64,000 nucleotides of DNA. Origin: DATAUD01 sp036268455 (GTDB lineage: Bacteria > Verrucomicrobiota > Verrucomicrobiia > Limisphaerales > Palsa-1400). This document shows positions 1 to 8,853 of the stretch, one piece after another. The notes beneath the pieces are model-generated. The model saw only the letters and a list, made by a program, of their open reading frames with translations, was not told where the DNA came from and ran no database searches. Within the stretch, counting starts at the first letter, position 1. Every line of letters starts with the position of its first letter. A program made the position numbers and the translations under genes. The DNA lies in NCBI GenBank assembly GCA_036268455.1, contig DATAUD010000104.1, positions 124,001-188,000 of the forward strand, given 5' to 3'.

Positions 1-1
1 T

Positions 2-1045
2 TTCACCGATGCCGGCGGCCTGACGCCCCTCCCCTTTGAAATTAATCAATGGAACACCAACGGTGTATCCACCGTCTGGGTCCAAATCCCCGTCCTTTCA
101 AGCTCGAACGATTATATCTGGGCCTACTGGGGCAACGCCGCCGCCCCAAACGCGCCCTCTTCCACCAATGTATGGTCTTCGTACATAGGCGTTTGGCATT
201 TGGAACAGAAAGGCTTTTCCTACTTGGACAGCACCGGCCATTACCCCGCCACTTCTGGTGTGGCACCTGTGTGGAGCACCAGCCATATTGGCGGCTTCGG
301 ATTGTTTAACGGTTCATCCGAATATCTCAATATGGGTCCTGTTAACGTCGGCGCCAACTTCACCCTTTCCGCGTGGGTAAACGTCAATCCAAACGCCACC
401 AATATCCAAACCATCTTCGCCAATAAACCCGGAGGATGGAATTCCGCCGGTTATGCCCTTTACGTCGATACTTACAATACCAAAGACCAACGAATCCTCC
501 TCGAAACTGGCGACGGCACCACTGGCCAGGACCTCGAAACCGGCGCGGGTGCTCTTACTTTCGGCCAATGGCATTATATTGCCGTTAACGTTAACGAGCC
601 CGGCGGAACAGGCGCAATTTACATCGACGGCACCAATCAAACCGTCTCCGGTGGCGTCCAGTCAGACTTCCCAAACACCACTGGCCTGAACATCGGCCGG
701 ATCACGAACAACGTCTATTATTTCGATGGAGCCATCGATGAAGTCCGCATTTCATCTGATTCCACCGGACTTCCTCAAATATCCGCGGACTATTTCGCCT
801 GCGCATCCAACAGCACCCTAATAAACTTTTCCGCCGTCAACCCCCAACCCACCCTTTCCCTCACGTCCGATTCGATGCTCAACTGGCCCGCCACCGAGGG
901 CGTCTTCGCCCTCTACCAATCCGCCGACCTACTCAACTGGTCCCCTTCGACAAACCCTTCGCCCACATGGTCCAACGGCCAATGGCAATTCCCTCTCTCC
1001 AACGCGCCCTCCAGTTCCATTTTCTACCGCCTCCAAGCCCGCTAG
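2..1045 (+). CDS. Secreted DUF2341/LamG-domain protein, 3' part only
   Basis: The gene enters from the left edge and 347 residues are visible. The first ~70 residues (motifs IWAYWGN, VWHLEQKG) look like the DUF2341 module that often precedes LamG. Residues ~95-265 form a concanavalin-A-like LamG domain (GGFGLFNGSSEYLNMG, FTLSAWVNV, GAIYIDGT, DGAIDEVRIS). The last ~65 residues have the pattern LNWP..EGVFALYQSADLLNWS ending in IFYRLQAR, a C-terminal module also present on other secreted proteins in this window. The family binds glycans or other surface ligands outside the cell; the ligand here cannot be told. The start codon and any signal peptide lie outside the window. It ends 50 bp before coaD and is probably unrelated to it in function. 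Confidence 0.8.
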   Translation, partial: FTDAGGLTPLPFEINQWNTNGVSTVWVQIPVLSSSNDYIWAYWGNAAAPNAPSSTNVWSSYIGVWHLEQKGFSYLDSTGHYPATSGVAPVWSTSHIGGFGLFNGSSEYLNMGPVNVGANFTLSAWVNVNPNATNIQTIFANKPGGWNSAGYALYVDTYNTKDQRILLETGDGTTGQDLETGAGALTFGQWHYIAVNVNEPGGTGAIYIDGTNQTVSGGVQSDFPNTTGLNIGRITNNVYYFDGAIDEVRISSDSTGLPQISADYFACASNSTLINFSAVNPQPTLSLTSDSMLNWPATEGVFALYQSADLLNWSPSTNPSPTWSNGQWQFPLSNAPSSSIFYRLQAR

Positions 1046-1095
1046 CAAAAGTTCGTCTTTCCTTTGCCCCTCCGCCTTGGTTTAATTACATGCCA

Positions 1096-1587
1096 ATGCG
1101 AACGGCAATTTATCCGGGCAGCTTCGATCCCATCACCAACGGCCACCTCGACATCATCGAGCGCGCCAATAAATTATTCGACCGCGTCATCGTGGCCGTC
1201 GCCCGCAACGCCAGCAAAAAACCCCTTTTCTCCCTCCAGGAACGTGTCCGCCTCGTCCGCCAATCCATGCTCGATTGCTCCACCGTCGAAGTCGATTCCC
1301 TCGGTGGGCTGCTGGTCGATTACGTCGAAAAACGAGGCGGCCAGGCGATTATCCGCGGTTTGCGGGCGGTCTCCGATTTTGAATTTGAATTTCAGCTCGC
1401 TTTGATGAATCGTAAGTTGAACGGAAAAGTTGAAACGATTTTTATGATGCCACGCGAAACCTATACTTTTCTCAGTTCCAGGCTCGTGAAGGAAATCGCC
1501 AGCCTCGGCGGCAACGTCCAATGTTTCGTCCCCCCTCACGTCCAGTCCGCTTTGGCCTCGAAATTTGGCAAACGCCGAAACCCGTGA
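1096..1587 (+). CDS. coaD: Phosphopantetheine adenylyltransferase (CoaD)
   Basis: CoaD transfers AMP from ATP to 4'-phosphopantetheine, the penultimate step of coenzyme A synthesis in the cytoplasm. The 163-residue protein matches the usual family length (~160). The N-terminus MRTAIYPGSFDPITNGH holds the nucleotidyltransferase signature with its T/HxGH-type motif. IIRGLRAVSDFEFEFQLA and the C-terminal SSRLVKEIASLGG, which binds ATP, are both intact. An ATG two codons upstream (1090) is an alternative start; 1096 was chosen because homologues begin right before the beta strand AIYPGSFDP. No Shine-Dalgarno is visible. It heads a run with yceD, rpmF, plsX and fabH, so acyl-carrier and fatty-acid start-up genes lie together. 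Confidence 0.95.
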   Translation: MRTAIYPGSFDPITNGHLDIIERANKLFDRVIVAVARNASKKPLFSLQERVRLVRQSMLDCSTVEVDSLGGLLVDYVEKRGGQAIIRGLRAVSDFEFEFQLALMNRKLNGKVETIFMMPRETYTFLSSRLVKEIASLGGNVQCFVPPHVQSALASKFGKRRNP

Positions 1588-1609
1588 ACCCCTACATCCC
1601 TTTCAATCC

Positions 1610-2086
1610 ATGCCTGTACAAGTCAATCTCCGCCATTTGGAAGAAAAGGACGTTCACCTCAAAGGCGAATTGCCCGCCGCCGAGCTTGAATTCGGTGATT
1701 TCGATGAATTGGCCCATGCCCGCCACCCGCTCCTCTTTGATCTGAACGTCCAGAAGGTCGGCGACGACATCCTGGTCCAGGGCAATTTGACGCTCACGCT
1801 GGATTGCGAGTGCGCCCGCTGCCTGAAACCCTTCCAGCACGTCGTCCTGTTGGACTCTTGGACAGCCCATTTTCCCCTAAACGGCCCTGAAAAGGTCCCC
1901 GTGCACGATGATTTGGCAGACTTGACGCCCCAAATCCGTGAGGATATTCTGTTGGAGTTTCCGCAACATCCGTTGTGCGGAGCCGATTGCGCCGGACTGC
2001 CCAATCGTTCGAAAGAAAAGAAGAAAGGCCCCGGTCAGACCGATAATTCGTCTGCCTGGTCCGAGTTAAACAAATTAAAATTTTAA
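1610..2086 (+). CDS. yceD: YceD/DUF177 family protein
   Basis: This 158-residue protein belongs to the DUF177 (YceD) family, which in other bacteria sits directly upstream of rpmF and affects 23S rRNA accumulation. The diagnostic middle part is present: LTLTLDCECARCLKPF, with the conserved Cys-x-Arg-Cys-Leu pattern, followed by an acidic stretch and EDILLEFPQHPLCGADCAGL. The ATG at 1610 (MPVQVNLRHLE) was preferred to an in-frame ATG at 1565 because the latter overlaps coaD and its extra residues do not look like the family. It lies 12 bp upstream of rpmF, the classical arrangement. The function is known only by genetics in other species. Confidence 0.9.
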   Translation: MPVQVNLRHLEEKDVHLKGELPAAELEFGDFDELAHARHPLLFDLNVQKVGDDILVQGNLTLTLDCECARCLKPFQHVVLLDSWTAHFPLNGPEKVPVHDDLADLTPQIREDILLEFPQHPLCGADCAGLPNRSKEKKKGPGQTDNSSAWSELNKLKF

Positions 2087-2098
2087 GACAGGAAAAAT

Positions 2099-2287
2099 AT
2101 GGGTGTTCCCAAACGCAAACCGTCTCACAGCCGCCAGCGTATGCGCCGCGCTTATAATAGCAACTTGACGCTTCCCCAACTCAGTGTTTGCCCACAATGC
2201 GCGGCCCCCTACGTCCCCCATCGTGTCTGTCCGGCATGCGGATTTTACAAAGGCCGCCAAGTCATCACCGTTAAGACGGCGGCCTGA
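2099..2287 (+). CDS. rpmF: 50S ribosomal protein L32
   Basis: A 62-residue, very basic protein starting MGVPKRKPSHSRQRMRRA, the L32 signature, with a zinc-ribbon CPQC...CPAC in the second half. L32 is a structural protein of the large ribosomal subunit near the peptidyl-transferase region. An AGGA-type Shine-Dalgarno (about 2090) lies before the ATG. Its place between yceD and plsX is conserved in many bacteria. The cysteines are intact, so this is the zinc-binding form. Confidence 0.97.
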   Translation: MGVPKRKPSHSRQRMRRAYNSNLTLPQLSVCPQCAAPYVPHRVCPACGFYKGRQVITVKTAA

Positions 2288-2337
2288 CAGTTTTTTAAGG
2301 ACTGCGGAGTGACGGGGCTGCCGCGTTCCTTGGCTTT

Positions 2338-3384
2338 ATGCGAATTGTTGTCGATGTGATGGGCAGCGACCACGGCGCGGAGACCATTATCGAAGGTGTC
2401 CGTATGGCCTTGGAATCGCAACCCTCCATCACCCGGCTTTTTCTCGTTGGCCAGGAAGCCGAAATCAACGCGGCGATAAACCGCGTCGGTTGCGCCGATC
2501 CGCGCATTGCCATCGTGCCGGCCACACAGGTCCTCTCCATGGAGGACAAGCCCGTCGAAGGCTTGCGCCGCAAAAAGGATTGCTCAATCCTTCGCGCCGT
2601 CGATTTGCTCAAAGACGGCAAGGCGGACGCCTTGGTTTCTCCGGGCAACACCGGCGGGATCGTCGCCGCCAGCACCATTCGATTGCGCCCATTGCCCGGC
2701 GTGGACCGACCCTGTATTGCAACGATCATTCCAGCGCCAAAAAACGAGTTCGTGCTCCTGGACGCCGGCGCCAGCGTCGAATGCCGGCCCATGCACCTGC
2801 TGCATTTCGCCGTCATGGGAAATATTTATTCCCGCGAAATTCTCGGATATAAAAATCCCCGCGTCGGCATTTTGAGCAATGGCACCGAACCCAACAAAGG
2901 AACCGAATTGACGCTCGAAGCCTATAAGCTCTGCAAAAGGGCCGATTTCAATTTCATCGGCAACGTCGAAGGCCACGATCTCTTCCATAACAAGGTCGAT
3001 GTTGTTGTCTGCGACGGCTTCATCGGCAACATCGTTTTGAAAACTTTGGAAAGCTTCGCCAAAGGCATGGGATCGTGGCTCAAAGAGGAAATTCACAAAA
3101 ACCCCAAGCGCATGCTCGGCGGCCTTCTCGTCAAAAACGCCGTCCGCACCATCATGCGCCGCACCAATCCCGATACTCGCGGAGGCGCCCCGCTCCTCGG
3201 CCTCAACGGAACCGTGTTCAAGGCCCACGGCTCCGCCCGCGAGCGCGCCATCATGAACGCCATCAACGAATGCGTCAAAGCCCTCCAGCATCGCCTCAAT
3301 GAAATGATTCAAACCGAAGTCGAGGCCGCCAATCAACGCGTCGCTCTCGTTCCGCAGGAAGCCGCCGTACCGGTTCCAACATGA
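2338..3384 (+). CDS. plsX: Phosphate acyltransferase PlsX
   Basis: PlsX converts acyl-ACP to acyl-phosphate, the acyl donor for glycerol-3-phosphate acylation by PlsY at the membrane. The 348-residue length is typical (~330-350). The N-terminus MRIVVDVMGSDHGAE, the central SPGNTGGIVAAS, and GNVEGHDLF..VDVVVCDGFIGNI are the family's conserved blocks. The stop codon overlaps the fabH start (ATGA at 3381-3384), so the two are translationally coupled. This is the common plsX-fabH pairing of phospholipid and fatty-acid initiation. Confidence 0.96.
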   Translation: MRIVVDVMGSDHGAETIIEGVRMALESQPSITRLFLVGQEAEINAAINRVGCADPRIAIVPATQVLSMEDKPVEGLRRKKDCSILRAVDLLKDGKADALVSPGNTGGIVAASTIRLRPLPGVDRPCIATIIPAPKNEFVLLDAGASVECRPMHLLHFAVMGNIYSREILGYKNPRVGILSNGTEPNKGTELTLEAYKLCKRADFNFIGNVEGHDLFHNKVDVVVCDGFIGNIVLKTLESFAKGMGSWLKEEIHKNPKRMLGGLLVKNAVRTIMRRTNPDTRGGAPLLGLNGTVFKAHGSARERAIMNAINECVKALQHRLNEMIQTEVEAANQRVALVPQEAAVPVPT

Positions 3385-4415
3385 ACCTCCCAGAAAAAAA
3401 ATTCAAAAATCCGCGCGCCCGCCACAATTTCCAGGGGCGCACCTGTTCGATTGTCGCCGTCGGCTCTTACGTTCCCGAACAAATCCTGAGCAACGCCGAC
3501 CTCGAAAAAATGGTCGAAACCTCCGACGAATGGATCGTCAGCCGCACCGGCATCAAAGAACGGCGCATGGCGGGCAAACACCAGGCCACCTCCGATCTCG
3601 CCGCCCGCGCCGCGCTGGTTGCGATGGAGCGCGCCAAAATCACCCCCGACCAAATCGATTTAATCATCCTCGCCACCATCACCCCCGACATGCCCTTCCC
3701 ATCCACGGCGTGTCTGGTGCAGAAAAAAATTGGGGCCGATCGCGCCGCCGCGTTTGACATCCAGGCCGCCTGTTCAGGATTTATTTTTGGATTGGAAGTC
3801 GGCCAGCAATTCATCATGTCGCGCAGTTACGACACCGTATTGGTGATCGGCGCTGAAAAACTTTCCTCCATCATCAATTGGAGCGACCGCAACACCTGCG
3901 TTCTTTTTGGCGACGGCGCCGGGGCCGCCATTTTGCGCAACCGCCCGCAAGCGCACGGATTATTGACAGCCTGCATGGGTTCCGACGGCGGGCGCGCCGG
4001 ATTATTGTGCATGCCCGGCGGCGGTTCCGCCTGTCCGCCCACCCACGAAACCGTTGCTGCGGGGCTTCACTACCTTCGGATGGACGGCAAGGAAACCTTC
4101 AAGAACGCCGTCACCGCGATGCACACCGCCGCCGAAGAAGCCTTGCGGCGCTGCGAACTCAACGTGACACAGATCAAGTGCATTATTCCGCACCAAGCCA
4201 ACCGTCGTATAATTGACGCCGTGGCTGAGCGCCTGGGCGCCAAGCCCGAGCAGGTTTTTGTCAATTTGCACAAATACGGCAACACCTCCGCCGCCTCCGT
4301 CGCAATCGCCCTCGACGAAGCCGTGCAAAGCGGCCACATCCAGCGTGGCGATTTGGTATTGCTGATCGTCTTCGGCGCCGGGCTGACGTGGGGGGCTGCG
4401 GTAATTGAATGGTAG
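3381..4415 (+). CDS. fabH: Beta-ketoacyl-ACP synthase III (FabH)
   Basis: FabH condenses acetyl-CoA (or another acyl-CoA) with malonyl-ACP to start fatty-acid synthesis. The catalytic triad is complete: Cys131 in AACSGF, His271 in IIPHQANRRI and Asn301 in YGNTSAAS. ETSDEWIVSRTGIKERR is the conserved N-terminal block. The protein has 344 residues; about 20 of these precede the usual family start (near CSIVAVGSYVPE), so the ATG overlapping plsX gives a short extra N-terminal tail. It is the last gene of the coaD-fabH run and ends 47 bp before tRNA-Asp. Confidence 0.96.
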   Translation: MNLPEKKFKNPRARHNFQGRTCSIVAVGSYVPEQILSNADLEKMVETSDEWIVSRTGIKERRMAGKHQATSDLAARAALVAMERAKITPDQIDLIILATITPDMPFPSTACLVQKKIGADRAAAFDIQAACSGFIFGLEVGQQFIMSRSYDTVLVIGAEKLSSIINWSDRNTCVLFGDGAGAAILRNRPQAHGLLTACMGSDGGRAGLLCMPGGGSACPPTHETVAAGLHYLRMDGKETFKNAVTAMHTAAEEALRRCELNVTQIKCIIPHQANRRIIDAVAERLGAKPEQVFVNLHKYGNTSAASVAIALDEAVQSGHIQRGDLVLLIVFGAGLTWGAAVIEW

Positions 4416-4462
4416 GGATTGACGGCGCGGAAAGAATTGACTAAGTTTTCGGTTCCTGAGCG

Positions 4463-4539
4463 GGGGGTGTAGCTCAATTGGTTAGAGCGCTGCCCTGTCA
4501 CGGCAGAGGTTACGGGTTCGAGCCCCGCCACTCCCGCCA
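4463..4539 (+). tRNA. tRNA-Asp (GTC), with encoded CCA
   Basis: A full cloverleaf can be folded by hand. The acceptor stem GGGGGTG pairs with CACTCCC (one G-U), the anticodon stem CTGCC/GGCAG encloses the loop CTGTCAC with anticodon GTC (Asp), and the T arm GGGTTCGAGCCCC is intact. Discriminator G is followed by an encoded CCA at 4537-4539. The 3' part, from the T arm to the base after CCA, is repeated at 20365-20392 and serves as the integration site of the element that follows. Confidence 0.97.
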
Positions 4540-4540
4540 G
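4513..4540. repeat. attL: 3' end of tRNA-Asp
   Basis: 28 bp from the T arm through CCA plus one base, identical to 20365-20392. To its left is the rest of the functional tRNA, to its right the element with the integrase gene. The crossover must lie within this identity. Confidence 0.92.
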
Positions 4541-4573
4541 TTTTTACGAGGGAAACGCATTTCGCGCTTGCAT

Positions 4574-4596
4574 TTAGGGGACAGTTTAGGGACAAT
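4574..4596 (+). promoter_or_regulatory. Candidate integrase arm-type sites, left end
   Basis: Two adjacent related motifs, TTAGGGGACAG (4574-4584) and TTTAGGGACAAT (4585-4596), end 7 bp before the integrase ATG. The 11-mer TTAGGGACAAT and the 8-mer GGGGACAG recur near the right end at 20228-20249. Placement just inside both attachment sites fits arm-type binding sites of a tyrosine integrase. It also suggests that integrase could repress its own promoter. This is inferred from repetition only. Confidence 0.5.
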
Positions 4597-4603
4597 ATTG
4601 CGC

Positions 4604-5914
4604 ATGAAAGCGAAGCTATCCACAGCCGACCGGAAGTCCCGAAAACCCATCGAAATCAAGCGCGGCAACGTCAGCGTGACAATCTACACCGGCACAAATC
4701 GCGTGGGCGACAAGACCTATCCGCAATTCACCCTGGTCTATTACGACGGCAACCACCGCAAGAAGCTCCGCTTTGCCGATTTGGAGGCTGCCAAGCGCGA
4801 GGGTGATCTCGTCGCCACAAAGCTGGCCAATGGCGAGAATGAAGTTCTCCGGCTGACATCTGCGGATCGAACCATGTATGTGCAAGCCGTCGATCATTTA
4901 CGCCCCCTTGGCGTTCCCCTCAATCTCGCCGTGCTCGAGTACGTTTCCGCCGTCAAAAGCCTGCCAGATGGCACCACGCTCAAAGAGGCGGTGGACTTCT
5001 TCAAGAAGCGCAATCCCGCCAGCCTCAATAAACGCACCGTTCGGGAGGTCGTTGACGAAATGCTCGCGGCCAAGCTGGCCGCGAAATTCTCTGACGTTCA
5101 CGTGCGTGATTTGGCCAGCCGCCTTGGCCGCTTTGCCGATGACTTCCAAATGAACATCGCCGGAATATCGAGCACCATGCTGCAAACCTGGTTGGACGAG
5201 ATGGAGGTCAGCGGCCGCACGAAAAAGAACTACCTTCGGGCCATTGCGGCAATGTTTCGGTTCGCGATTGGCCGCCGCTACCTTCCGCATGACGCTATCG
5301 AAGAAGTAAAGTCCGTCCAACAGCCCAAGGTCGCCAGCGGGGACATTGAGATTTTTACGCCGTCTGAATTCGCTGAAATTCTCAATGCAGCACGGCCCGA
5401 GATGGTGCCTTGGCTCGCAATCGGCGGGCTTGCCGGCCTGCGTTCCGCTGAACTGCAAAGACTCGATTGGAGCGAGGTTAATTTGGAAGAAGGCCACATT
5501 GAAATAACATCGGCCAAGGCAAAGACCGCCTCGCGAAGACTGACGCCTATTACCGACAATCTTGCCGCCTGGCTCGCCGATCACATCAAAGAAGGGGGCA
5601 AGGTCACAGGCTTTGACTCTTGGTGGAATCAAATTCCCAAAGTGGTTGATAAAGTCAACAGAATACGCAGAGAACGGGGCAACGAGACGAAATTTGTCTG
5701 GAAGCATAACGCACTAAGGCATTCGTTTTGCAGCTACCGGATGGCGTCAATCAAAAGTGCGGACCAAGTCGCGTCAGAAGCTGGCAATTCGGCCCAAATG
5801 ATCTTCCGCCATTACCGGAAAGTCGTAACCGAGACGCAAGCCAAAGAGTGGTTTGCCATTACGCCAGATGCGAGGCCGAACATTGTGCGCTTGGCGGAAG
5901 CGAACGCGGCATGA
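4604..5914 (+). CDS. Tyrosine recombinase/integrase of the tRNA-Asp element
   Basis: Catalyses site-specific integration and excision between the tRNA-Asp repeat sites. The 436-residue protein has an N-terminal arm-binding-like part (residues 1-110), a core-binding SAM-like domain (~150-240) and a catalytic domain from ~255. Visible catalytic residues are Arg280 in GLAGLRSAELQRLDW, the box-II cluster His368/Arg372/His373 in HNALRHSF, and His403/Tyr404 in FRHYRK, Tyr404 being the likely nucleophile. The ATG at 4604 was chosen because any upstream in-frame start (4478) would lie within the tRNA gene. Its stop overlaps the next gene by ATGA, so a second protein is made from the same transcript. 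Confidence 0.93.
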   Translation: MKAKLSTADRKSRKPIEIKRGNVSVTIYTGTNRVGDKTYPQFTLVYYDGNHRKKLRFADLEAAKREGDLVATKLANGENEVLRLTSADRTMYVQAVDHLRPLGVPLNLAVLEYVSAVKSLPDGTTLKEAVDFFKKRNPASLNKRTVREVVDEMLAAKLAAKFSDVHVRDLASRLGRFADDFQMNIAGISSTMLQTWLDEMEVSGRTKKNYLRAIAAMFRFAIGRRYLPHDAIEEVKSVQQPKVASGDIEIFTPSEFAEILNAARPEMVPWLAIGGLAGLRSAELQRLDWSEVNLEEGHIEITSAKAKTASRRLTPITDNLAAWLADHIKEGGKVTGFDSWWNQIPKVVDKVNRIRRERGNETKFVWKHNALRHSFCSYRMASIKSADQVASEAGNSAQMIFRHYRKVVTETQAKEWFAITPDARPNIVRLAEANAA

Positions 5915-6861
5915 GGCACAAACATAAGCCCATGCGGAAAAGAGCCGTTCCCCGGGTCCCGCCTGAAGTTGAGATAGAACGGAAGCAGCGGAACGAGAGA
6001 CAAGCCATAATCGAACGGAGCAAAAAGTTACGCCGGTGTTTTCCAGACGGAGAAGAATATTTGAAAGCGGGAATCGACATATTGACCGCCTTTGTCGAAT
6101 CGAATGTGTCCGCCCATCAAGACCGCAAACACACCGCCGGCGAAAAGCGTACGATCGAACGCTTGGGCCTCCTGATTACGGAGCATCTGGCACCGTGCTT
6201 AGACGTGCTATCCAAAATTGCGCAATGCGGTGACAGGAGAGCGATAATGACAAGTGTGGGCGCTTCGGCCCACCTGGCTAACGTCATCGACTGGATTGAT
6301 CAGAACAAGCCGAAACACGTAAAGGCGCTTTCGAAACGACAATCATTCTTCAAATCGCTTCGATCCTGGGCAAAGCATGGCGAAGTGGCTTGCGGTTCAG
6401 TCTTGAAATTGAAACCAGAAACTAATGTGAAACCCGCCACGCCCGCGACCCGTCTCGTCCTCGATTTTATGCTATACGCGCTGAGACTTCGATCAGACCT
6501 GTCTGAGGCCACGGCGGCTTTCAATCTTTACTCACATGTGTTGCGTCAAAAAACCTTGGACAGTTACTTGGTTGACCAGTGTGGTTATTTGGCTGAACAA
6601 CTTCCTTACAAGGACTTGCCCGAATTCTCGTCTAAGCACGTGGATGTCTGGTGGGAAAAAGCGTTGAAACCCTTTTTGAATAAACCGGACACGCTCCATT
6701 TCGTGCGCCAAGCGTATCCGATTTTCTATCGGCAGTTGGAAACAACAGCCGCCAACCGGAAGAATGAGAAAGTTGGATCATCAAAGGATTCTGCGGTCAA
6801 AGATCAGTTGAAAAAACGTTGCGAGCGGGCTCTCGAAAACTTGGCCAGCGCCCAAGTGTGA
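5911..6861 (+). CDS. Unknown protein translationally coupled to the integrase
   Basis: No family is recognised. The protein has 316 residues, a strongly basic N-terminus (MRHKHKPMRKRAVPR), and is otherwise mostly helical-looking with no membrane segment. The ATG overlaps the integrase stop (ATGA at 5911-5914), which argues for a function tied to integrase expression or to element maintenance. A longer in-frame reading back to 5728 would overlap the integrase catalytic domain and is rejected. The end lies 13 bp from the end of the convergent gene at 6875. Confidence 0.65.
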   Translation: MRHKHKPMRKRAVPRVPPEVEIERKQRNERQAIIERSKKLRRCFPDGEEYLKAGIDILTAFVESNVSAHQDRKHTAGEKRTIERLGLLITEHLAPCLDVLSKIAQCGDRRAIMTSVGASAHLANVIDWIDQNKPKHVKALSKRQSFFKSLRSWAKHGEVACGSVLKLKPETNVKPATPATRLVLDFMLYALRLRSDLSEATAAFNLYSHVLRQKTLDSYLVDQCGYLAEQLPYKDLPEFSSKHVDVWWEKALKPFLNKPDTLHFVRQAYPIFYRQLETTAANRKNEKVGSSKDSAVKDQLKKRCERALENLASAQV

Positions 6862-6874
6862 CCCGTTACCGCGG

Positions 6875-7093
6875 TTAAGCTTTTGGCCAGGCGGCTGTGT
6901 CCAGCGGAAGCTCAAGGTTTTTGGCGTCGGGCCACGAGATGTGGACTCTATACTTCGAGTTGTCAAACACATCTGTTGCAAAGATTCTTGCGCCCGCCGC
7001 TTGGATTTGACGGATTAAGATAAGGTAGCCTTCTCCCGAAACTTCGACGCATCTCGGTCGCTCATTCAAATTCGGATCTGTGGCGGACCGCAT
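6875..7093 (-). CDS. Small unknown protein at the end of the replication operon
   Basis: A 72-residue reading frame directly downstream of the primase-helicase, in the same direction. It can start at ATG 7093 or at a TTG at 7102 that overlaps the primase stop (TTGA), which would couple the two. The sequence has a plausible alpha/beta pattern (GYLILIRQIQAAGARIFATD, then YRVHISWPDAKN) and no recognisable motif. The tight spacing supports it as a real gene; the function is unknown. Confidence 0.5.
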   Translation of the reverse strand: MRSATDPNLNERPRCVEVSGEGYLILIRQIQAAGARIFATDVFDNSKYRVHISWPDAKNLELPLDTAAWPKA

Positions 7094-7098
7094 GAGAC

Positions 7099-8853
7099 TC
7101 AATCAGGTTGAAAGGACCGTGGCCTTGGCACGTCCTCCTCTTGGATTTTGCTTTTCTCTGTTATCGTCATGCACGCGCCGTTGAAATTGCACTCCAAAGC
7201 TTCTCCCGGCTTATCGGCGCACCCCTTGGTGTTTTTCAGAACCTTGATCTTTATCGTGTTGATAGTCGGACGCCATGCACCCAATACCAGGCCGGATGAG
7301 TTTTCGATGCCGCCGGATTCCTTCGCGTCATGCAGGTTCACCTCCAGCGAGTTGTTGCCTTCCCTTCCGTCCTTCGCCTGGCTTTTGCGCCTGATCTGAG
7401 AAGACACGACGATGATCGTCTTTGTCGCCTTGGCTATTCGCTTCAACGATTCAGCCGCATCGGTCACTATGTCGTATCGCTTGCTGGACTCCCCGCCCAT
7501 CAACTGGATGTAGTCGATGCAAACGAGGACCGGCCGCGCCAGCATCTTGGCCTCGGCCTTGTTGATGAGCATTTCGATTTGGTCAGGCGTCAGCTTGCTC
7601 CGAGTGCAAGTAAAAATGTGACTGATGTTTTTCTTTCCACGCCAGTCTTCGCTTTTTTCTTGCGTGTAGGAATACTCGACTTCCCGGCAGGATGTTCCGA
7701 CCGACATGGCGCAAAACCGCTCGAACGTCAGGCTTCCCGGAAGTTCCAACTCGAAAAGGAGTGTCGGCAATGGCGCGGCTGACCTCGCGAGGTTTTGGAT
7801 CAGGGCCGTTTTTCCAACCCCGGTGTCCGCTATGATCGTCACCATTTCCCCTGGATGAAGCCCGCGGCATTTCGCCCCGAGCGATGGCAGCCAGTTGGAC
7901 AGGTTAAGAACTCTCTGCGAAGCCATCTTGAGATGTTCTTTGTACTCGGATTCCAATTCCTCCATGCTCTGGATTGGCAACTCTATCCCGGCGGTGAGAA
8001 TTGGCGCTTTCTCAACAAGCTTGGTTATTGCCGTCTCAATCGCCTTTGCGTTGTCGAAGTTTTGAAGGAAGTCCGTTATGTCTTTCTCTCCGTCCGGTAA
8101 AGTGATAAGCCGGATGGTGCTTGCCCTGTCCACGAGGCTTTCCATTACCAGCTTCATGTGGGCGCGGCCAGGATCGTCGTTGTCCCCGCACAGGATCACG
8201 TCCTTTCCTTTGAGGGCATCCGAATAAGCCGCCATCCACTTCTTCGCTCCCCCAACATTCGTAGTGGCGCAAAGCTGATGGCTTTCGAGAGTCAAGCAGT
8301 CCTTCTCCCCTTCGCAAATCCACACATATCGGTTTTGCGGATTGAGAACTTTTGGCAGGTTGAACAATACCTTCCTGACGCCCTCCATGTTCCAAATCCA
8401 TTCGCCTTTTTCACCCTTTCGTCTCTGCCTGAAATCCTTCGGATCGAACCGGACGACTTGATAAAGGAACTGGCCTGTTTCATCCAAGTAATCGTATGTC
8501 GCCACGATCTTTTTTTCTGGCGACGGCTGCGCTTGGCGTTCTTGGTTTGCTGGCCGGGGCGCATGATAAGACGATCCATTCGCCCCGTTCTGCTTCAAAT
8601 TCTGACGGCAAAATTCCTTTGGGTCGATTCCTTGCTTTCGGGCCAGAAAGTCTATCACACTTCCGCCTCCGCATCCGGCGTGGCAATACCATGTCCCCTG
8701 CGATATGTTGACAGACAAACTGGCTGTTCCGTCCTCATGGAAGCAGCACTTCGCCGATCTCTCGTTCGCGCCGCCGATGATCTTTACGCCGGCCTTCTCC
8801 ATCACCTCAACGATGGGATTGTTTTTAATGAACTCGTCGCGGGCAGAACTCAT
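7099..8853 (-). CDS. Phage/plasmid-type primase-helicase (CHC2 zinc finger, TOPRIM, RecA-fold)
   Basis: A bifunctional replication protein of 584 residues. Residues 35-65 hold the CHC2 zinc finger (CCFH...YCHAGC), residues ~175-260 a TOPRIM domain (WICEGEKD, then GDNDDPGR), and residues ~310-560 a DnaB/RecA-like ATPase with Walker A ADTGVGKT (342-349) and Walker B VLVCIDYIQLMGG. It would synthesise primers and unwind DNA at the element's origin, resembling the primase-helicases of phages and integrative plasmids. The start at 8853 was chosen because it overlaps the stop of the upstream gene (ATGA); the in-frame extension to 9087 would run back through that gene. The element can therefore probably replicate when excised. 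Confidence 0.88.
   Translation of the reverse strand: MSSARDEFIKNNPIVEVMEKAGVKIIGGANERSAKCCFHEDGTASLSVNISQGTWYCHAGCGGGSVIDFLARKQGIDPKEFCRQNLKQNGANGSSYHAPRPANQERQAQPSPEKKIVATYDYLDETGQFLYQVVRFDPKDFRQRRKGEKGEWIWNMEGVRKVLFNLPKVLNPQNRYVWICEGEKDCLTLESHQLCATTNVGGAKKWMAAYSDALKGKDVILCGDNDDPGRAHMKLVMESLVDRASTIRLITLPDGEKDITDFLQNFDNAKAIETAITKLVEKAPILTAGIELPIQSMEELESEYKEHLKMASQRVLNLSNWLPSLGAKCRGLHPGEMVTIIADTGVGKTALIQNLARSAAPLPTLLFELELPGSLTFERFCAMSVGTSCREVEYSYTQEKSEDWRGKKNISHIFTCTRSKLTPDQIEMLINKAEAKMLARPVLVCIDYIQLMGGESSKRYDIVTDAAESLKRIAKATKTIIVVSSQIRRKSQAKDGREGNNSLEVNLHDAKESGGIENSSGLVLGAWRPTINTIKIKVLKNTKGCADKPGEALECNFNGACMTITEKSKIQEEDVPRPRSFQPD

Noticed and set aside
4478..4603. In-frame upstream start for the integrase
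   Set aside because: It would lie inside the tRNA-Asp gene, which is an RNA gene.
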